The notes under the pieces are model-generated. The model did not search any database, was not told the DNA's origin, and saw only the letters and a list, made by a program, of their open reading frames with translations. The translations under genes and the position numbers were made by a program. DNA of 10,215 bases, taken from NCBI GenBank assembly GCA_005793295.1, contig SXSX01000004.1, positions 1 to 10,215 of the forward strand. Reading direction: 5' to 3'. Position 1 is the stretch's first letter, and the number at the start of each line of letters is the position of its first letter. Source of the stretch: Burkholderiales bacterium (lineage in GTDB: Bacteria > Pseudomonadota > Gammaproteobacteria > Burkholderiales > Burkholderiaceae_C). This document shows, in pieces, positions 1 through 7,073 of this stretch.

Positions 1-39
1 GCAGAGGGACCAATGCCGCAAACGCGGTTTGTGTTGCGC

Positions 40-942
40 TTACTTTTTTGCCCCAGCGGAGCCACTTCCGCCATTTCGGAAGACTTTAAAGAATTCCGAG
101 GAACCAGGGTCCAAGACCATCACGTCGCTTTTGTTAGCAAAACTACTTTTGTAGGCTTCCAAGCTGCGATAAAACTGGGCGAACTGGGGATCCCGGTTGA
201 ATGCCTCGGCATATATTTTTGCAGCCTCGGCATCGCCCTCGCCTTTGATTTTTTGCGCATCGCGGTAAGCGTTAGCAATCGTCACCTCGCGTTGGCGGTC
301 CGCGTCGGCACGAATTTTTTCCCCCTCAGCGGCGCCGGTTGAGCGCAACTCATTAGCAACCCGCTTACGCTCTGCTTCCATCCTGCGATAGACCGATTCA
401 GTGATCGCCTCCACATAATCAACACGGGTGATACGCACATCCACCACATCAACACCCCAGGGTTTCGCACCGCGTACTTTATCAAGTACCTCCGCCTTGA
501 CGTCAGCCATCAAGTCTTCACGCTTCAAGGACAACAGCTCTTTCACCGTGCGTTTGTTAATTTCTTCTTGAAATGCATTGCGAACCACCCGATTGAGCTG
601 ACTCGCGCCGGCGCCCTCGTTAAGACCCACATTACGGATGTATTCGGTGGGCTCAGAAATTCTCCAGCGCACATACCAGTCAATCACCACCCGTTGCTTT
701 TCTGCCGTCAGCATCGGTTCGGCGTCGGTGCTGTCAAGGGTCAACAACCTTTTGTCGATGTAGGAGACGTTTTGAAAGGGCGGGGGTAATTTCCAGTTCA
801 AGCCGGGCTCAGTAATCACTTCTTTGATTTGACCTAAAGCGTAGACCACACCAAATTGGCGCTGATCAACCACAAACAACGTAGAACTTGCCAATGCCAA
901 AAGCACCAACAGCGAAGAAAAAATCAATCCAATACGGTTCAT
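40..942 (-). CDS. hflC: HflC, SPFH-domain modulator of FtsH protease
   Basis: Inner-membrane protein that pairs with HflK in a large cage around the AAA protease FtsH and limits its access to membrane substrates (family knowledge). The 300-residue product has one N-terminal membrane segment (about residues 4-24) followed at once by the SPFH/Band 7 start (VVDQRQFGVVYALGQ, 24-38). A charged helical region follows (about 180-250), with the AEGEKIRADADRQRE stretch typical of stomatin-like coiled coils, and then a short Gly/Ser/Lys tail. Length is close to the usual HflC size of about 300-335. The ATG has an excellent AGGAG (949-953) six bases upstream. That site overlaps the hflK stop codon, so the two proteins are probably made by coupled translation, as suits partners in one complex. 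It is complete and the last gene of the run that can be seen; the remaining 39 bases contain no recognisable gene start. Confidence 0.97.
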   Translation of the reverse strand: MNRIGLIFSSLLVLLALASSTLFVVDQRQFGVVYALGQIKEVITEPGLNWKLPPPFQNVSYIDKRLLTLDSTDAEPMLTAEKQRVVIDWYVRWRISEPTEYIRNVGLNEGAGASQLNRVVRNAFQEEINKRTVKELLSLKREDLMADVKAEVLDKVRGAKPWGVDVVDVRITRVDYVEAITESVYRRMEAERKRVANELRSTGAAEGEKIRADADRQREVTIANAYRDAQKIKGEGDAEAAKIYAEAFNRDPQFAQFYRSLEAYKSSFANKSDVMVLDPGSSEFFKVFRNGGSGSAGAKK

Positions 943-948
943 GTGGTT

Positions 949-954
949 CTCCTA
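949..954 (-). promoter_or_regulatory. hflC ribosome binding site overlapping the hflK stop
   Basis: AGGAG at 949-953 lies six bases before the hflC ATG, and three of its bases belong to the hflK TAG stop (952-954). Ribosomes terminating on hflK therefore sit on the hflC initiation site, an arrangement expected to couple the two products. Confidence 0.8.
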
Positions 955-2277
955 GCGCACGTCACGTTCGCGGGTTCGAGCAGCATCTCGACTGCGGGGA
1001 TCGGTGCTGGCGGCTGGGGCTGCGGGGGCAGCTTGTGAATTACTGGAAGGTGATACGGCCGCTGGAGCATCAGCTGTTGCACTCATTTGCAAAATTTTCT
1101 CAAGTGGCAAATTCAACAGTGTCGAGCCCTGTTTGGAGTCAATCAGCACTTTGGTGACGTTGCTGTAAATTTGTTGCATCGACTCTAAGTACATTCGATC
1201 GCGCGTGACTTGTGGCGCTTTTTGGTATTCCACGTAGATCGAGCGAAATCGGTGTGCATCACCTTGTGCTTGCGCAACGATCCGGGCTTTGTAAGCGTCG
1301 GCTTCCTCTTTCAAGCGCGAGGCAGCACCTACCGCACGGGGAATCACATCGTTGGCGTAGGCTTGCGCTTCGTTCTTGGCACGTTCTCGCTCTTGACCTG
1401 CCTTGAGAACATCATCAAACGAGGACTGAACCTGATCTGGGGGACGAACTCCCCCTTGCTGCAGGTTAATTCCAACCACTTCAACGCCTACTTTGTAGCG
1501 GTCCAAAATCACCTGCATCATGGCGCGAACCCGTGGAACAATTTGATCGCGCTCTTCGGACAACGCAGCGTCCATTTTCATTTTTCCTAAGACCTCGCGT
1601 ACCGAGGTCTCGGCGGCCTGAACCACCGCATCTGCTGGATTTTTACTTTCAAAGAGAAAGGCGCGGGCATCACTTAAACGGTATTGCACCGCAAACTTGA
1701 TATCCAAAATATTTTCATCTTCAGTCAACATGGCAGACTCTTTCAAGCCCGTGGCTTTCAAAACGTTATCGCGACCGACATCGACCGAGCGAATTTGCGT
1801 TACAAAAACCATTTCATGGCGTTGAAACGGATAAGGGAGACGCCAATTGAAGCCCGCATTGGCGATACTTTTGTATTTGCCAAATTGGGTAATAACGGCC
1901 TGTTGACCCTCTTGCACAATGAAAAAGCCCGTTCCCAGCCAAATCAAAAATGCCAGACCCAATACAACGCCACCACCGATACCCGCAGTTTTCATATCTG
2001 GAGGCATACCGCCATTTCCAGGACCGTTGGAACCGGGACCCTTGTTGCCGCCTCCAAATAAGCCGTTGAGTTTTCGGTTGAAGTCACGCCACAACACATC
2101 AAGGTCGGGTGGGCCAGACGGTTGCCCTGCCCTGCGCCCTTCTGGCGCAGGCGGTGGTTTGGGGGCATCTTGCGCAGGCGATGCCTCATCTGTTTTGGGC
2201 TTTTCTGACCCGTTCTCATCGGAACGGCCCCATCGACTGTCATTTAGATTAAACATGCCCAGCTTAAAAAATTTCAT
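952..2277 (-). CDS. hflK: HflK, SPFH-domain modulator of FtsH protease
   Basis: Partner of HflC in the FtsH-HflKC membrane complex. From the chosen start the product is 441 residues. It has a hydrophilic, Pro/Gly-rich cytosolic tail (about 20-95), including the DLDVLWRDF segment at 58-66 seen in HflK N-termini. One membrane segment follows (about 98-121), then the SPFH domain beginning FFIVQEGQQAVITQFGKY (118-135), a charged coiled-coil region (about 290-345), and an Ala/Pro/Ser tail ending in Arg-rich residues. E. coli HflK is 419 residues, so the size is normal. The frame is open 39 bases further, up to a TTG touching the hflX stop. However, the ATG at 2277 has GAGG six bases upstream and gives MKFFKLGMFNLND, which resembles family N-termini; an ATG at 2307 and one at 2256 lack a good ribosome site. 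It is co-transcribed with hflX and coupled to hflC. Confidence 0.96.
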   Translation of the reverse strand: MKFFKLGMFNLNDSRWGRSDENGSEKPKTDEASPAQDAPKPPPAPEGRRAGQPSGPPDLDVLWRDFNRKLNGLFGGGNKGPGSNGPGNGGMPPDMKTAGIGGGVVLGLAFLIWLGTGFFIVQEGQQAVITQFGKYKSIANAGFNWRLPYPFQRHEMVFVTQIRSVDVGRDNVLKATGLKESAMLTEDENILDIKFAVQYRLSDARAFLFESKNPADAVVQAAETSVREVLGKMKMDAALSEERDQIVPRVRAMMQVILDRYKVGVEVVGINLQQGGVRPPDQVQSSFDDVLKAGQERERAKNEAQAYANDVIPRAVGAASRLKEEADAYKARIVAQAQGDAHRFRSIYVEYQKAPQVTRDRMYLESMQQIYSNVTKVLIDSKQGSTLLNLPLEKILQMSATADAPAAVSPSSNSQAAPAAPAASTDPRSRDAARTRERDVR

Positions 2278-2283
2278 TATTTG

Positions 2284-2287
2284 CCTC
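2284..2287 (-). promoter_or_regulatory. hflK ribosome binding site deciding the start
   Basis: GAGG six bases before the ATG at 2277. It is the only reasonable Shine-Dalgarno match near the four possible hflK starts (TTG 2316, ATG 2307, ATG 2277, ATG 2256), so it favours the 441-residue form. Confidence 0.6.
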
Positions 2288-2316
2288 TTACTCAAAGGGG
2301 GTTCCATTGTCCACAA

Positions 2317-3489
2317 TTAAAACGCGGCCACACTGTTTTCAGGGGCATTGACTGAGTTGCCAACGTCCACACTAATTTTCGCAGCTTGCGTGGTTAAAAA
2401 TTGACGAAGATTTTCCAATCCAACGGACTCTTTCGCACTGACAAAAATACGCGGAATCTGAACAGAGTCGATCTCAAATGTATCTTGGCGATGGATCGGC
2501 AAATGGTCGGGGTCCATGGCATCGATTTTGTTAAATACAAGCAACTGGGGAATAGCATCTGCACCAATTTCCACCAGTACTTTTTGAACCTGTTCAATTT
2601 GCAGTGCAAATTCCGGGTTGGATGCATCCACCACATGAATCAACAAGTCGGCATCGACCGCCTCTTGCAAGGTGGCTTGAAAGGCATCAATGAGTCCGTG
2701 TGGAAGATCGCGAATAAAACCCACGGTATCGGACAACGAGACCGAACGCGCGGCGCCTTCGAGGTAGAGTTGGCGAGTCGTCGTATCAAGCGTTGCAAAA
2801 AGTTGGTCTGCCGCATACGCTCGGGCTTTTACTAGCGCGTTAAACAAAGTCGATTTACCTGCGTTGGTATAGCCAATCAAGGAAATATTGAATGCGCCGC
2901 GGCGGTCCCGCTGCTTGCGTTGGGTCTGGCGTTGGCGCTTGACCTTTAAGAGCTGGTCTTTGGTGCGTTTGATATTGGCAGAAATCATCCGCCGATCCAG
3001 CTCAATTTGGGTTTCGCCAGGACCGCCACGGGTTCCGATACCACCACGCTGCCGTTCCAAGTGGGACCAGCGTCGAACCAAACGGGTACTTAAGTATTGC
3101 AGTCTTGCCAGTTCGACCTGAAGCTTGCCTTCATGGCTTCTGGCTCTTTGGGCAAATATCTCTAATATCAAAAAAGTCCGGTCATTGACTGGCAACTCTA
3201 AGCGACGTTCTAAATTGCGTTGTTGTCCGGGGCTTAGACTTTGATCGAAAAGCACCTCTTGGGCGCCATGCTGCTGCGCCAATAATTTAATTTCATCGGC
3301 TTTACCTGTGCCTACAAACAAGGCCGCATCAGGCGCTCGACGCTTGCATGTAATCGATGCCACCGGGGTTAAACCCGCCGTTTGCGCAAGCAGACCCAAC
3401 TCAGAAAGCTCAGAATCAAAATGCGGTAGGCCTAAATCGACGCCCACCAAGATGGTTCGTGCTTCAAAGGAATCAGGAAAAGAAGTCAA
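2317..3489 (-). CDS. hflX: HflX, ribosome-associated GTPase
   Basis: GTPase that binds the 50S subunit and can split stalled or hibernating ribosomes, notably under heat stress in E. coli (family knowledge). The 390-residue product has the HflX N-terminal domain (about 12-130), a helical linker with the family signature GGIGTRGGPGETQ (149-161), and a complete G domain: P-loop GYTNAGKS (206-213), DTVG (254-257), NKID (320-323) and SAK (351-353). The C-terminal part is short, ending soon after the G domain. A stop codon lies in frame two codons before the first possible start, so initiation must be at the TTG at 3489 or further inside; family members also have about ten residues before the VGVDLG strand, which supports the TTG. 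No Shine-Dalgarno sequence is visible before it. It lies 51 bases after hfq and 39 bases before hflK. Confidence 0.95.
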   Translation of the reverse strand: MTSFPDSFEARTILVGVDLGLPHFDSELSELGLLAQTAGLTPVASITCKRRAPDAALFVGTGKADEIKLLAQQHGAQEVLFDQSLSPGQQRNLERRLELPVNDRTFLILEIFAQRARSHEGKLQVELARLQYLSTRLVRRWSHLERQRGGIGTRGGPGETQIELDRRMISANIKRTKDQLLKVKRQRQTQRKQRDRRGAFNISLIGYTNAGKSTLFNALVKARAYAADQLFATLDTTTRQLYLEGAARSVSLSDTVGFIRDLPHGLIDAFQATLQEAVDADLLIHVVDASNPEFALQIEQVQKVLVEIGADAIPQLLVFNKIDAMDPDHLPIHRQDTFEIDSVQIPRIFVSAKESVGLENLRQFLTTQAAKISVDVGNSVNAPENSVAAF

Positions 3490-3510
3490 TGGCTAGTTAA
3501 AAGTTAAACA

Positions 3511-3542
3511 AGGCATGCAGCCATGACAGGCTGATAAGGCCT
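3511..3542 (-). promoter_or_regulatory. Small hairpin between hfq and hflX, possible weak attenuator
   Basis: Perfect 5-bp arms CAGCC (3518-3522) and GGCTG (3529-3533) enclose a six-base loop. A further 4-bp outer pairing (3511-3514 with 3539-3542) reaches into the hfq stop codon. On the transcript it is followed by a T-rich but interrupted stretch (TTGTTTAACTTTT). This is too weak to call a terminator; it could reduce read-through or protect the hfq message 3' end. A chance origin is quite possible. Confidence 0.3.
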
Positions 3543-3795
3543 AGGATGCTTCAACTGGCTCGTTGTTGTCGCCGTTACCCGTGATACTTACCGCACGGCC
3601 TGGAACAATTGTTGAAATAGCGTGTTTGTAGACCATTTGGGTCACCGTATTACGCAGAAGCACCACATATTGGTCAAACGACTCAATTTGTCCTTGAAGC
3701 TTGATGCCATTAACCAAATATACAGAAACCGGGATATGTTCCCGGCGCAGTGCATTCAAAAAAGGGTCTTGAAGGAGTTGACTTTTGTTATTCAC
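3541..3795 (-). CDS. hfq: Hfq, RNA chaperone
   Basis: Hexameric Sm-like protein that pairs small RNAs with target mRNAs and influences RNA decay and translation. The 84-residue product begins (M)NNKSQLLQDPFLN, with the proximal-face residues Q9 and D10, the rim motif RREH (17-20; E. coli has RRER), the Sm1 core VYLVNGIKLQGQIESFDQ, distal-face Y26, and the Sm2 YKH (56-58) in QMVYKHAIS. The C-terminal tail after residue 70 is short and polar, unlike the about 100-residue E. coli protein. The start is GTG at 3795, with GGAG six bases upstream, and it matches family N-termini. An in-frame GTG 14 codons earlier (3837) has no ribosome site and would add residues not seen in the family. Der lies 86 bases upstream and hflX 51 bases downstream. 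Confidence 0.97.
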   Translation of the reverse strand: MNNKSQLLQDPFLNALRREHIPVSVYLVNGIKLQGQIESFDQYVVLLRNTVTQMVYKHAISTIVPGRAVSITGNGDNNEPVEAS

Positions 3796-3881
3796 GATAT
3801 TCTCCGTGTTTGAAATGTGAGTTTTAGAAGATACCACACGCTCGCGTCGACCTCAGTCGGCTCATGCGCAATGGGGTTAAT
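3796..3881 (-). promoter_or_regulatory. der-hfq spacer, likely hfq leader and possible promoter region
   Basis: This 86-base spacer is the longest gap in the window and lies before hfq, a gene that usually needs far more product than its neighbours. It carries the hfq ribosome site, an A/T-richer stretch next to it, and a mediocre TATCTT preceded by GTGTGG (an extended -10-like context, about 3827-3832). No good -35 hexamer stands at the right distance, and no terminator for der is visible. A promoter here is inferred from context more than from motif quality. Confidence 0.35.
3802..3805 (-). promoter_or_regulatory. hfq ribosome binding site deciding the GTG start
   Basis: GGAG six bases upstream of GTG at 3793-3795. 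It identifies this GTG, not the upstream in-frame GTG at 3837, as the hfq initiation codon. Confidence 0.8.
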
Positions 3882-5216
3882 TTAGTCTTTGTCCGCGTAA
3901 GGGTTAGATGCGGACTTCATTTGAATTCTCAAGGGGGTGCCCACTAAATCAAATTCTTTTCGAAATCGCCCTTCTAAAAACCGTTTGTAAGCGTCGGTCA
4001 CATGCTCCAAAGAGTTTCCGTGGACGATGATGATGGGCGGGTTCATCCCCCCTTGGTGGGCATAACGCAGTTTGGGGCGGTACATCCCAGTTTTTTTGGG
4101 GGTCTGGAACTGGATCGACTCCAACAAAACACGGGTCAACACGGGCGTGGGCATCTTTCGATTTGCAGAGCGATGCGCTTGGGCAATCGAGTCCCATAAA
4201 GGGCCTAAACCCTGGCGTTTTTTGGCTGAAATCAAATGGAGCGAGGCAAACTTCAAAAATCCAAGGCGGGTTTCAATCGATCGCTTCACCAACTCCCGCT
4301 GGTATTCGTCAACGGCATCCCATTTATTCACCGCAACCACTACAGAGCGACCCGACTCTAATACATAACCCGCAATGTGGGCATCTTGGTCTGTGACTCC
4401 CTGAATCGCATCGATTAAAAGCAGCACCACATTGGCGGATTCAATCGCTTGCAATGTTTTGACCACTGAAAATTTTTCAATCGCCTCAAAGACCTTGCCT
4501 TTGCGCCGTAAACCCGCGGTATCAATCAACTCGAACTTTTGCCCACCGCGCTCAAAAGGAACAGAGATCGCATCGCGCGTGGTTCCGGGTAAATCAAATG
4601 CCACCAAGCGCTCTTCGCCAAGCCAGGTGTTAATTAAGGTGGACTTGCCCACATTGGGTCGCCCAGCGACTGCCAGCTTAATCGTACTAGGATCTGACTC
4701 AGCTTGCGTTTCTTCAATCGCGGTCAAAAGGGGCGACAGCGTCAGATCTAACAAAGGACGAATCCCTTGACCGTGGGCCGCCGAAATAGGTAACACTTCA
4801 CCGAGACCGAGTTCAAAAAACTCACTAAAACGACCGCCCTCCGTCATTCCCTCGGCCTTATTGGCCACCAGAAAACAAGATTTGCCTAATTTGCGTAAAT
4901 ATTTAGCAATCTCATGGTCCTGCGCCGAGACGCCATTGCGTGCATCCACCACAAACAAAACGACGTCTGCCTCTGCAACGGCTTGGCGCGTTTGCTTGGC
5001 CATTTCTTTGTAGATACCGTCGGCTGCATCGGGTTCAAAGCCGCCTGTGTCTACAACGATGAATTCATGTTTTCCGTGTTTTGCATTGCCATAGTGGCGG
5101 TCGCGCGTGAGTCCTGCGTAATCGGCAACGATCGCATCCCGCGTTTTCGTCAGTCGATTGAACAATGTGGATTTACCCACATTGGGTCTTCCGACCAAAG
5201 CTACAACAGGTTTCAT
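3882..5216 (-). CDS. der: Der (EngA), double-domain ribosome assembly GTPase
   Basis: Essential GTPase with two G domains in tandem, acting in late 50S subunit assembly. The 444-residue product has G domain 1 (P-loop GRPNVGKS 9-16, DTGG 56-59, NKAE 119-122), G domain 2 (GRPNVGKS 185-192, DTAG 232-235, NKWD 297-300, SAKKRQG 330-336) and the C-terminal KH-like domain (about 355-444). Length is normal for Der. The first G4 motif is NKAE, with Glu in place of the usual Asp. The two P-loops share an exact 13-base DNA stretch (4648-4660 and 5176-5188), a trace of the conserved motif rather than a recent duplication. A TTG directly before the ATG also opens the frame, but the ATG at 5216 gives the family N-terminus MKPVVALVGRPN. 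The Shine-Dalgarno sequence is poor, and the gene starts 18 bases after bamB, so re-initiation or coupling is likely. Confidence 0.98.
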   Translation of the reverse strand: MKPVVALVGRPNVGKSTLFNRLTKTRDAIVADYAGLTRDRHYGNAKHGKHEFIVVDTGGFEPDAADGIYKEMAKQTRQAVAEADVVLFVVDARNGVSAQDHEIAKYLRKLGKSCFLVANKAEGMTEGGRFSEFFELGLGEVLPISAAHGQGIRPLLDLTLSPLLTAIEETQAESDPSTIKLAVAGRPNVGKSTLINTWLGEERLVAFDLPGTTRDAISVPFERGGQKFELIDTAGLRRKGKVFEAIEKFSVVKTLQAIESANVVLLLIDAIQGVTDQDAHIAGYVLESGRSVVVAVNKWDAVDEYQRELVKRSIETRLGFLKFASLHLISAKKRQGLGPLWDSIAQAHRSANRKMPTPVLTRVLLESIQFQTPKKTGMYRPKLRYAHQGGMNPPIIIVHGNSLEHVTDAYKRFLEGRFRKEFDLVGTPLRIQMKSASNPYADKD

Positions 5217-5234
5217 CAAGGATTTCTAATCTAA

Positions 5235-6371
5235 CTACTCAGGTCGAAACCCAAAAATTCCGCCACGCTGGGTTACAACAACCAGGGTGTCACCCACCAA
5301 CACAGGAGATCCCACAATCGGCGAGCCGTCCGTCGCAATACGACTCAAGAGCGAGCCGTCTTTAGCGGACAAAAGGTGGATATACCCTTCAAAGTCGCCT
5401 ACGGCCACTGACTGCCCCATCCAGAGTGGCGTTGACAACTCACGAAAACGCAAGCGATCCACGCTCCATAAGCGTTCGCCGTCCAAACGCCGCCAAGCCA
5501 CCACCTTGCCGTCACTTTCGGTACCAAAAATGGTGTCTGTATTGCCTGAGATTCCCGTTGATCCAGAGGCCGGCTTACTCCACAGGGTCCGCCCCGCTTG
5601 AGCGTCAACACATGCCACCGCCGTTTGAAAGGCGCGAAGGCACACATTGTCGGCGTTACGGCTCACGCCAGTCACCAAATCCACCAAGCGCTCGACTTCA
5701 TTGACACCACGACCCACCGCGACGCCTGCATCCCAACGGACAGTTCCGTTGAGAGGATTCAAAGCAATCAAGCGACCACTCTGACCGGTCACCAAGGTAT
5801 CTCCAACCGCCATCAATACACTGGCCTGACCCAAAATAAGGGAGTCCCCTGGGCGCTGCTGCTGCCACAGTTTGCGTCCTGAAAGTGCATCAAACGCATA
5901 GACCGTCCGATTAGCAGTCATGACAAACACTCTCGATCCGGCGACCAAAGGAGCGGTGAGCGTCACTGCGTTGAGTTTTTGACGCCAAAGCTCTTTGCCT
6001 GCGGCCAGCACAACCACATAGTTTTCTTGAGAGACGACTGCGACATACTTGCCGTCACTGCCCACACCTGCGCTTAGGGGAGAGGCTACATTTGCACGCC
6101 AACTTTCCACGCCAGTCTCCGCATGAATGTCTAGGACGATCCCTTTTTCTGACGCGGCAAAAATATGGTTGTCAACGGCCCGGAGTTCTAACCTGGAAAA
6201 GCTCGGGCCCATTGAGGCCTTCCACACCTGTCGTACCGCAATTTGAGATGGGTTGACCTCTAACGAGGTGGGTTTGACTTTTTCACTTCCAGCGCATGCC
6301 TGCAAAAGGGCTGCTGCTACAAGACACATGGCCCACCGAATAGGCGTTTGAGCACTGATTTGCATTGGCAT
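5235..6371 (-). CDS. bamB: BamB, outer-membrane assembly lipoprotein
   Basis: Lipoprotein of the BAM complex that helps fold beta-barrel proteins into the outer membrane; an eight-bladed propeller that contacts BamA (family knowledge). The 378-residue product has a signal peptide with lipobox LQAC, so the lipidated residue is C26. The +2 residue is Ala, compatible with outer-membrane sorting. Seven PQQ-like blade endings are visible: TGVESW (86-91), AGKELW (124-129), SGRKLW (164-169), NGTVRW (208-213), AGRTLW (259-264), DGERLW (297-302) and a degenerate KDGSLLS (337-343). Two cysteines of the mature protein, C244 and C254, lie close together and could form a disulfide. The ATG overlaps the yfgM stop (TAATG), with GGAG seven bases upstream, so it is translationally coupled to yfgM. 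Length is close to the E. coli protein (392). Confidence 0.95.
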   Translation of the reverse strand: MPMQISAQTPIRWAMCLVAAALLQACAGSEKVKPTSLEVNPSQIAVRQVWKASMGPSFSRLELRAVDNHIFAASEKGIVLDIHAETGVESWRANVASPLSAGVGSDGKYVAVVSQENYVVVLAAGKELWRQKLNAVTLTAPLVAGSRVFVMTANRTVYAFDALSGRKLWQQQRPGDSLILGQASVLMAVGDTLVTGQSGRLIALNPLNGTVRWDAGVAVGRGVNEVERLVDLVTGVSRNADNVCLRAFQTAVACVDAQAGRTLWSKPASGSTGISGNTDTIFGTESDGKVVAWRRLDGERLWSVDRLRFRELSTPLWMGQSVAVGDFEGYIHLLSAKDGSLLSRIATDGSPIVGSPVLVGDTLVVVTQRGGIFGFRPE

Positions 6372-7060
6372 TAACGGTCTCCGTCGGCTGGTTTTTTCGC
6401 ACCATCTGCTGCAGGTGCTTCAGGCTCGATACCCAGAGCATTCAATTTAACCCGGACCAAACGTCGGTATTCCGAACGCTCTTCCAAAGCGCTAAACGCC
6501 TGGAGGTAGGCTGCTTTGGCTTCTGTTTTTTTGCCTTCCAGCATCCATATATCCCCCTTGCGGTCATCCACAAGGGCTTTAAAGGCAGGTGATTTAACGT
6601 CTTCTAATACTTTGAGCGCACTCTCGAAGGCCTTAGTCTCCATATGCAGGCTGGCAAGTCGCAAGCGAGCGACAGATGCATAGCCCTCATCCGATGCATT
6701 GTCTGCAGCCCATTGCAAAGCGGCTTTTGCAGTGTCTGTCTTTTGGGTATCGGCGGCCATTTTTGCCAATTGCAACGCGGCTTGTTGGGTGTAAGTGGAA
6801 GCCGGGAAACGTTCTTTCATGTCATTGAAGGTACGCTCCACTTTGCTGAGATCCGCGCTTTGAAGAGATTTTTCCATCTCATCAAACATCACTGCAGATT
6901 GTGCCGCCTGATTTTTTCTCCAGTAAGCATAGCCATTCCAAGCAGCCAATGAACCTAAAACCGCAATCAAAATCCAGGTGATCAGATTTCCGTAGCGGCT
7001 CCAAAAATGTTTCAGTTCATCGAGTTGTTCTTGTTCTTCGAGATCGAGTTGGTGTGCCAT
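6371..7060 (-). CDS. yfgM: YfgM-like membrane TPR protein
   Basis: Inner-membrane protein with a periplasmic TPR domain. In E. coli YfgM binds PpiD and the SecYEG translocon and helps hand secreted proteins to periplasmic chaperones. The 229-residue product has a short acidic cytosolic N-terminus (MAHQLDLEEQEQLDELKHF), one membrane segment (about 24-46) and a helical TPR-like region (about 52-208) with repeated Ala-rich helix pairs. It ends in a polar Ala/Pro/Lys/Asp tail. Size and layout match the YfgM family (E. coli 206 residues). AAGGA lies ten bases before the ATG and overlaps the hisS stop. The gene sits between hisS and bamB, exactly as in E. coli, which is the strongest support for the family name. 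Confidence 0.9.
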   Translation of the reverse strand: MAHQLDLEEQEQLDELKHFWSRYGNLITWILIAVLGSLAAWNGYAYWRKNQAAQSAVMFDEMEKSLQSADLSKVERTFNDMKERFPASTYTQQAALQLAKMAADTQKTDTAKAALQWAADNASDEGYASVARLRLASLHMETKAFESALKVLEDVKSPAFKALVDDRKGDIWMLEGKKTEAKAAYLQAFSALEERSEYRRLVRVKLNALGIEPEAPAADGAKKPADGDR

Positions 7061-7073
7061 AGCAATATTTTCC

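Noticed and set aside
1..39. Possible downstream gene or terminator after hflC
   Set aside because: Only a 4-bp stem (CCGC/GCGG) and no T-run or start codon with a ribosome site are visible; too little sequence to judge.
605..614. Ten-base palindrome GCGCCGGCGC in hflC
   Set aside because: A single loopless palindrome inside coding sequence (Gly-Ala-Gly-Ala region), with no partner copy seen.
2401..2835. Plus-strand frame of 144 residues opposite hflX
   Set aside because: It is fully antisense to the HflX G domain, with no family signature and no convincing ribosome site.
3729..3745. Hairpin CCGGGA/TCCCGG inside hfq (codons about 18-23)
   Set aside because: The arms are only 6 bp; many such pairs are expected by chance in 10 kb, and the bases encode the conserved REHIP residues.
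4648..5188. Exact 13-base direct repeat in der (4648-4660 and 5176-5188)
   Set aside because: It encodes the P-loop of both G domains; it is ancient domain duplication plus shared codons, not a mobile or recent repeat.
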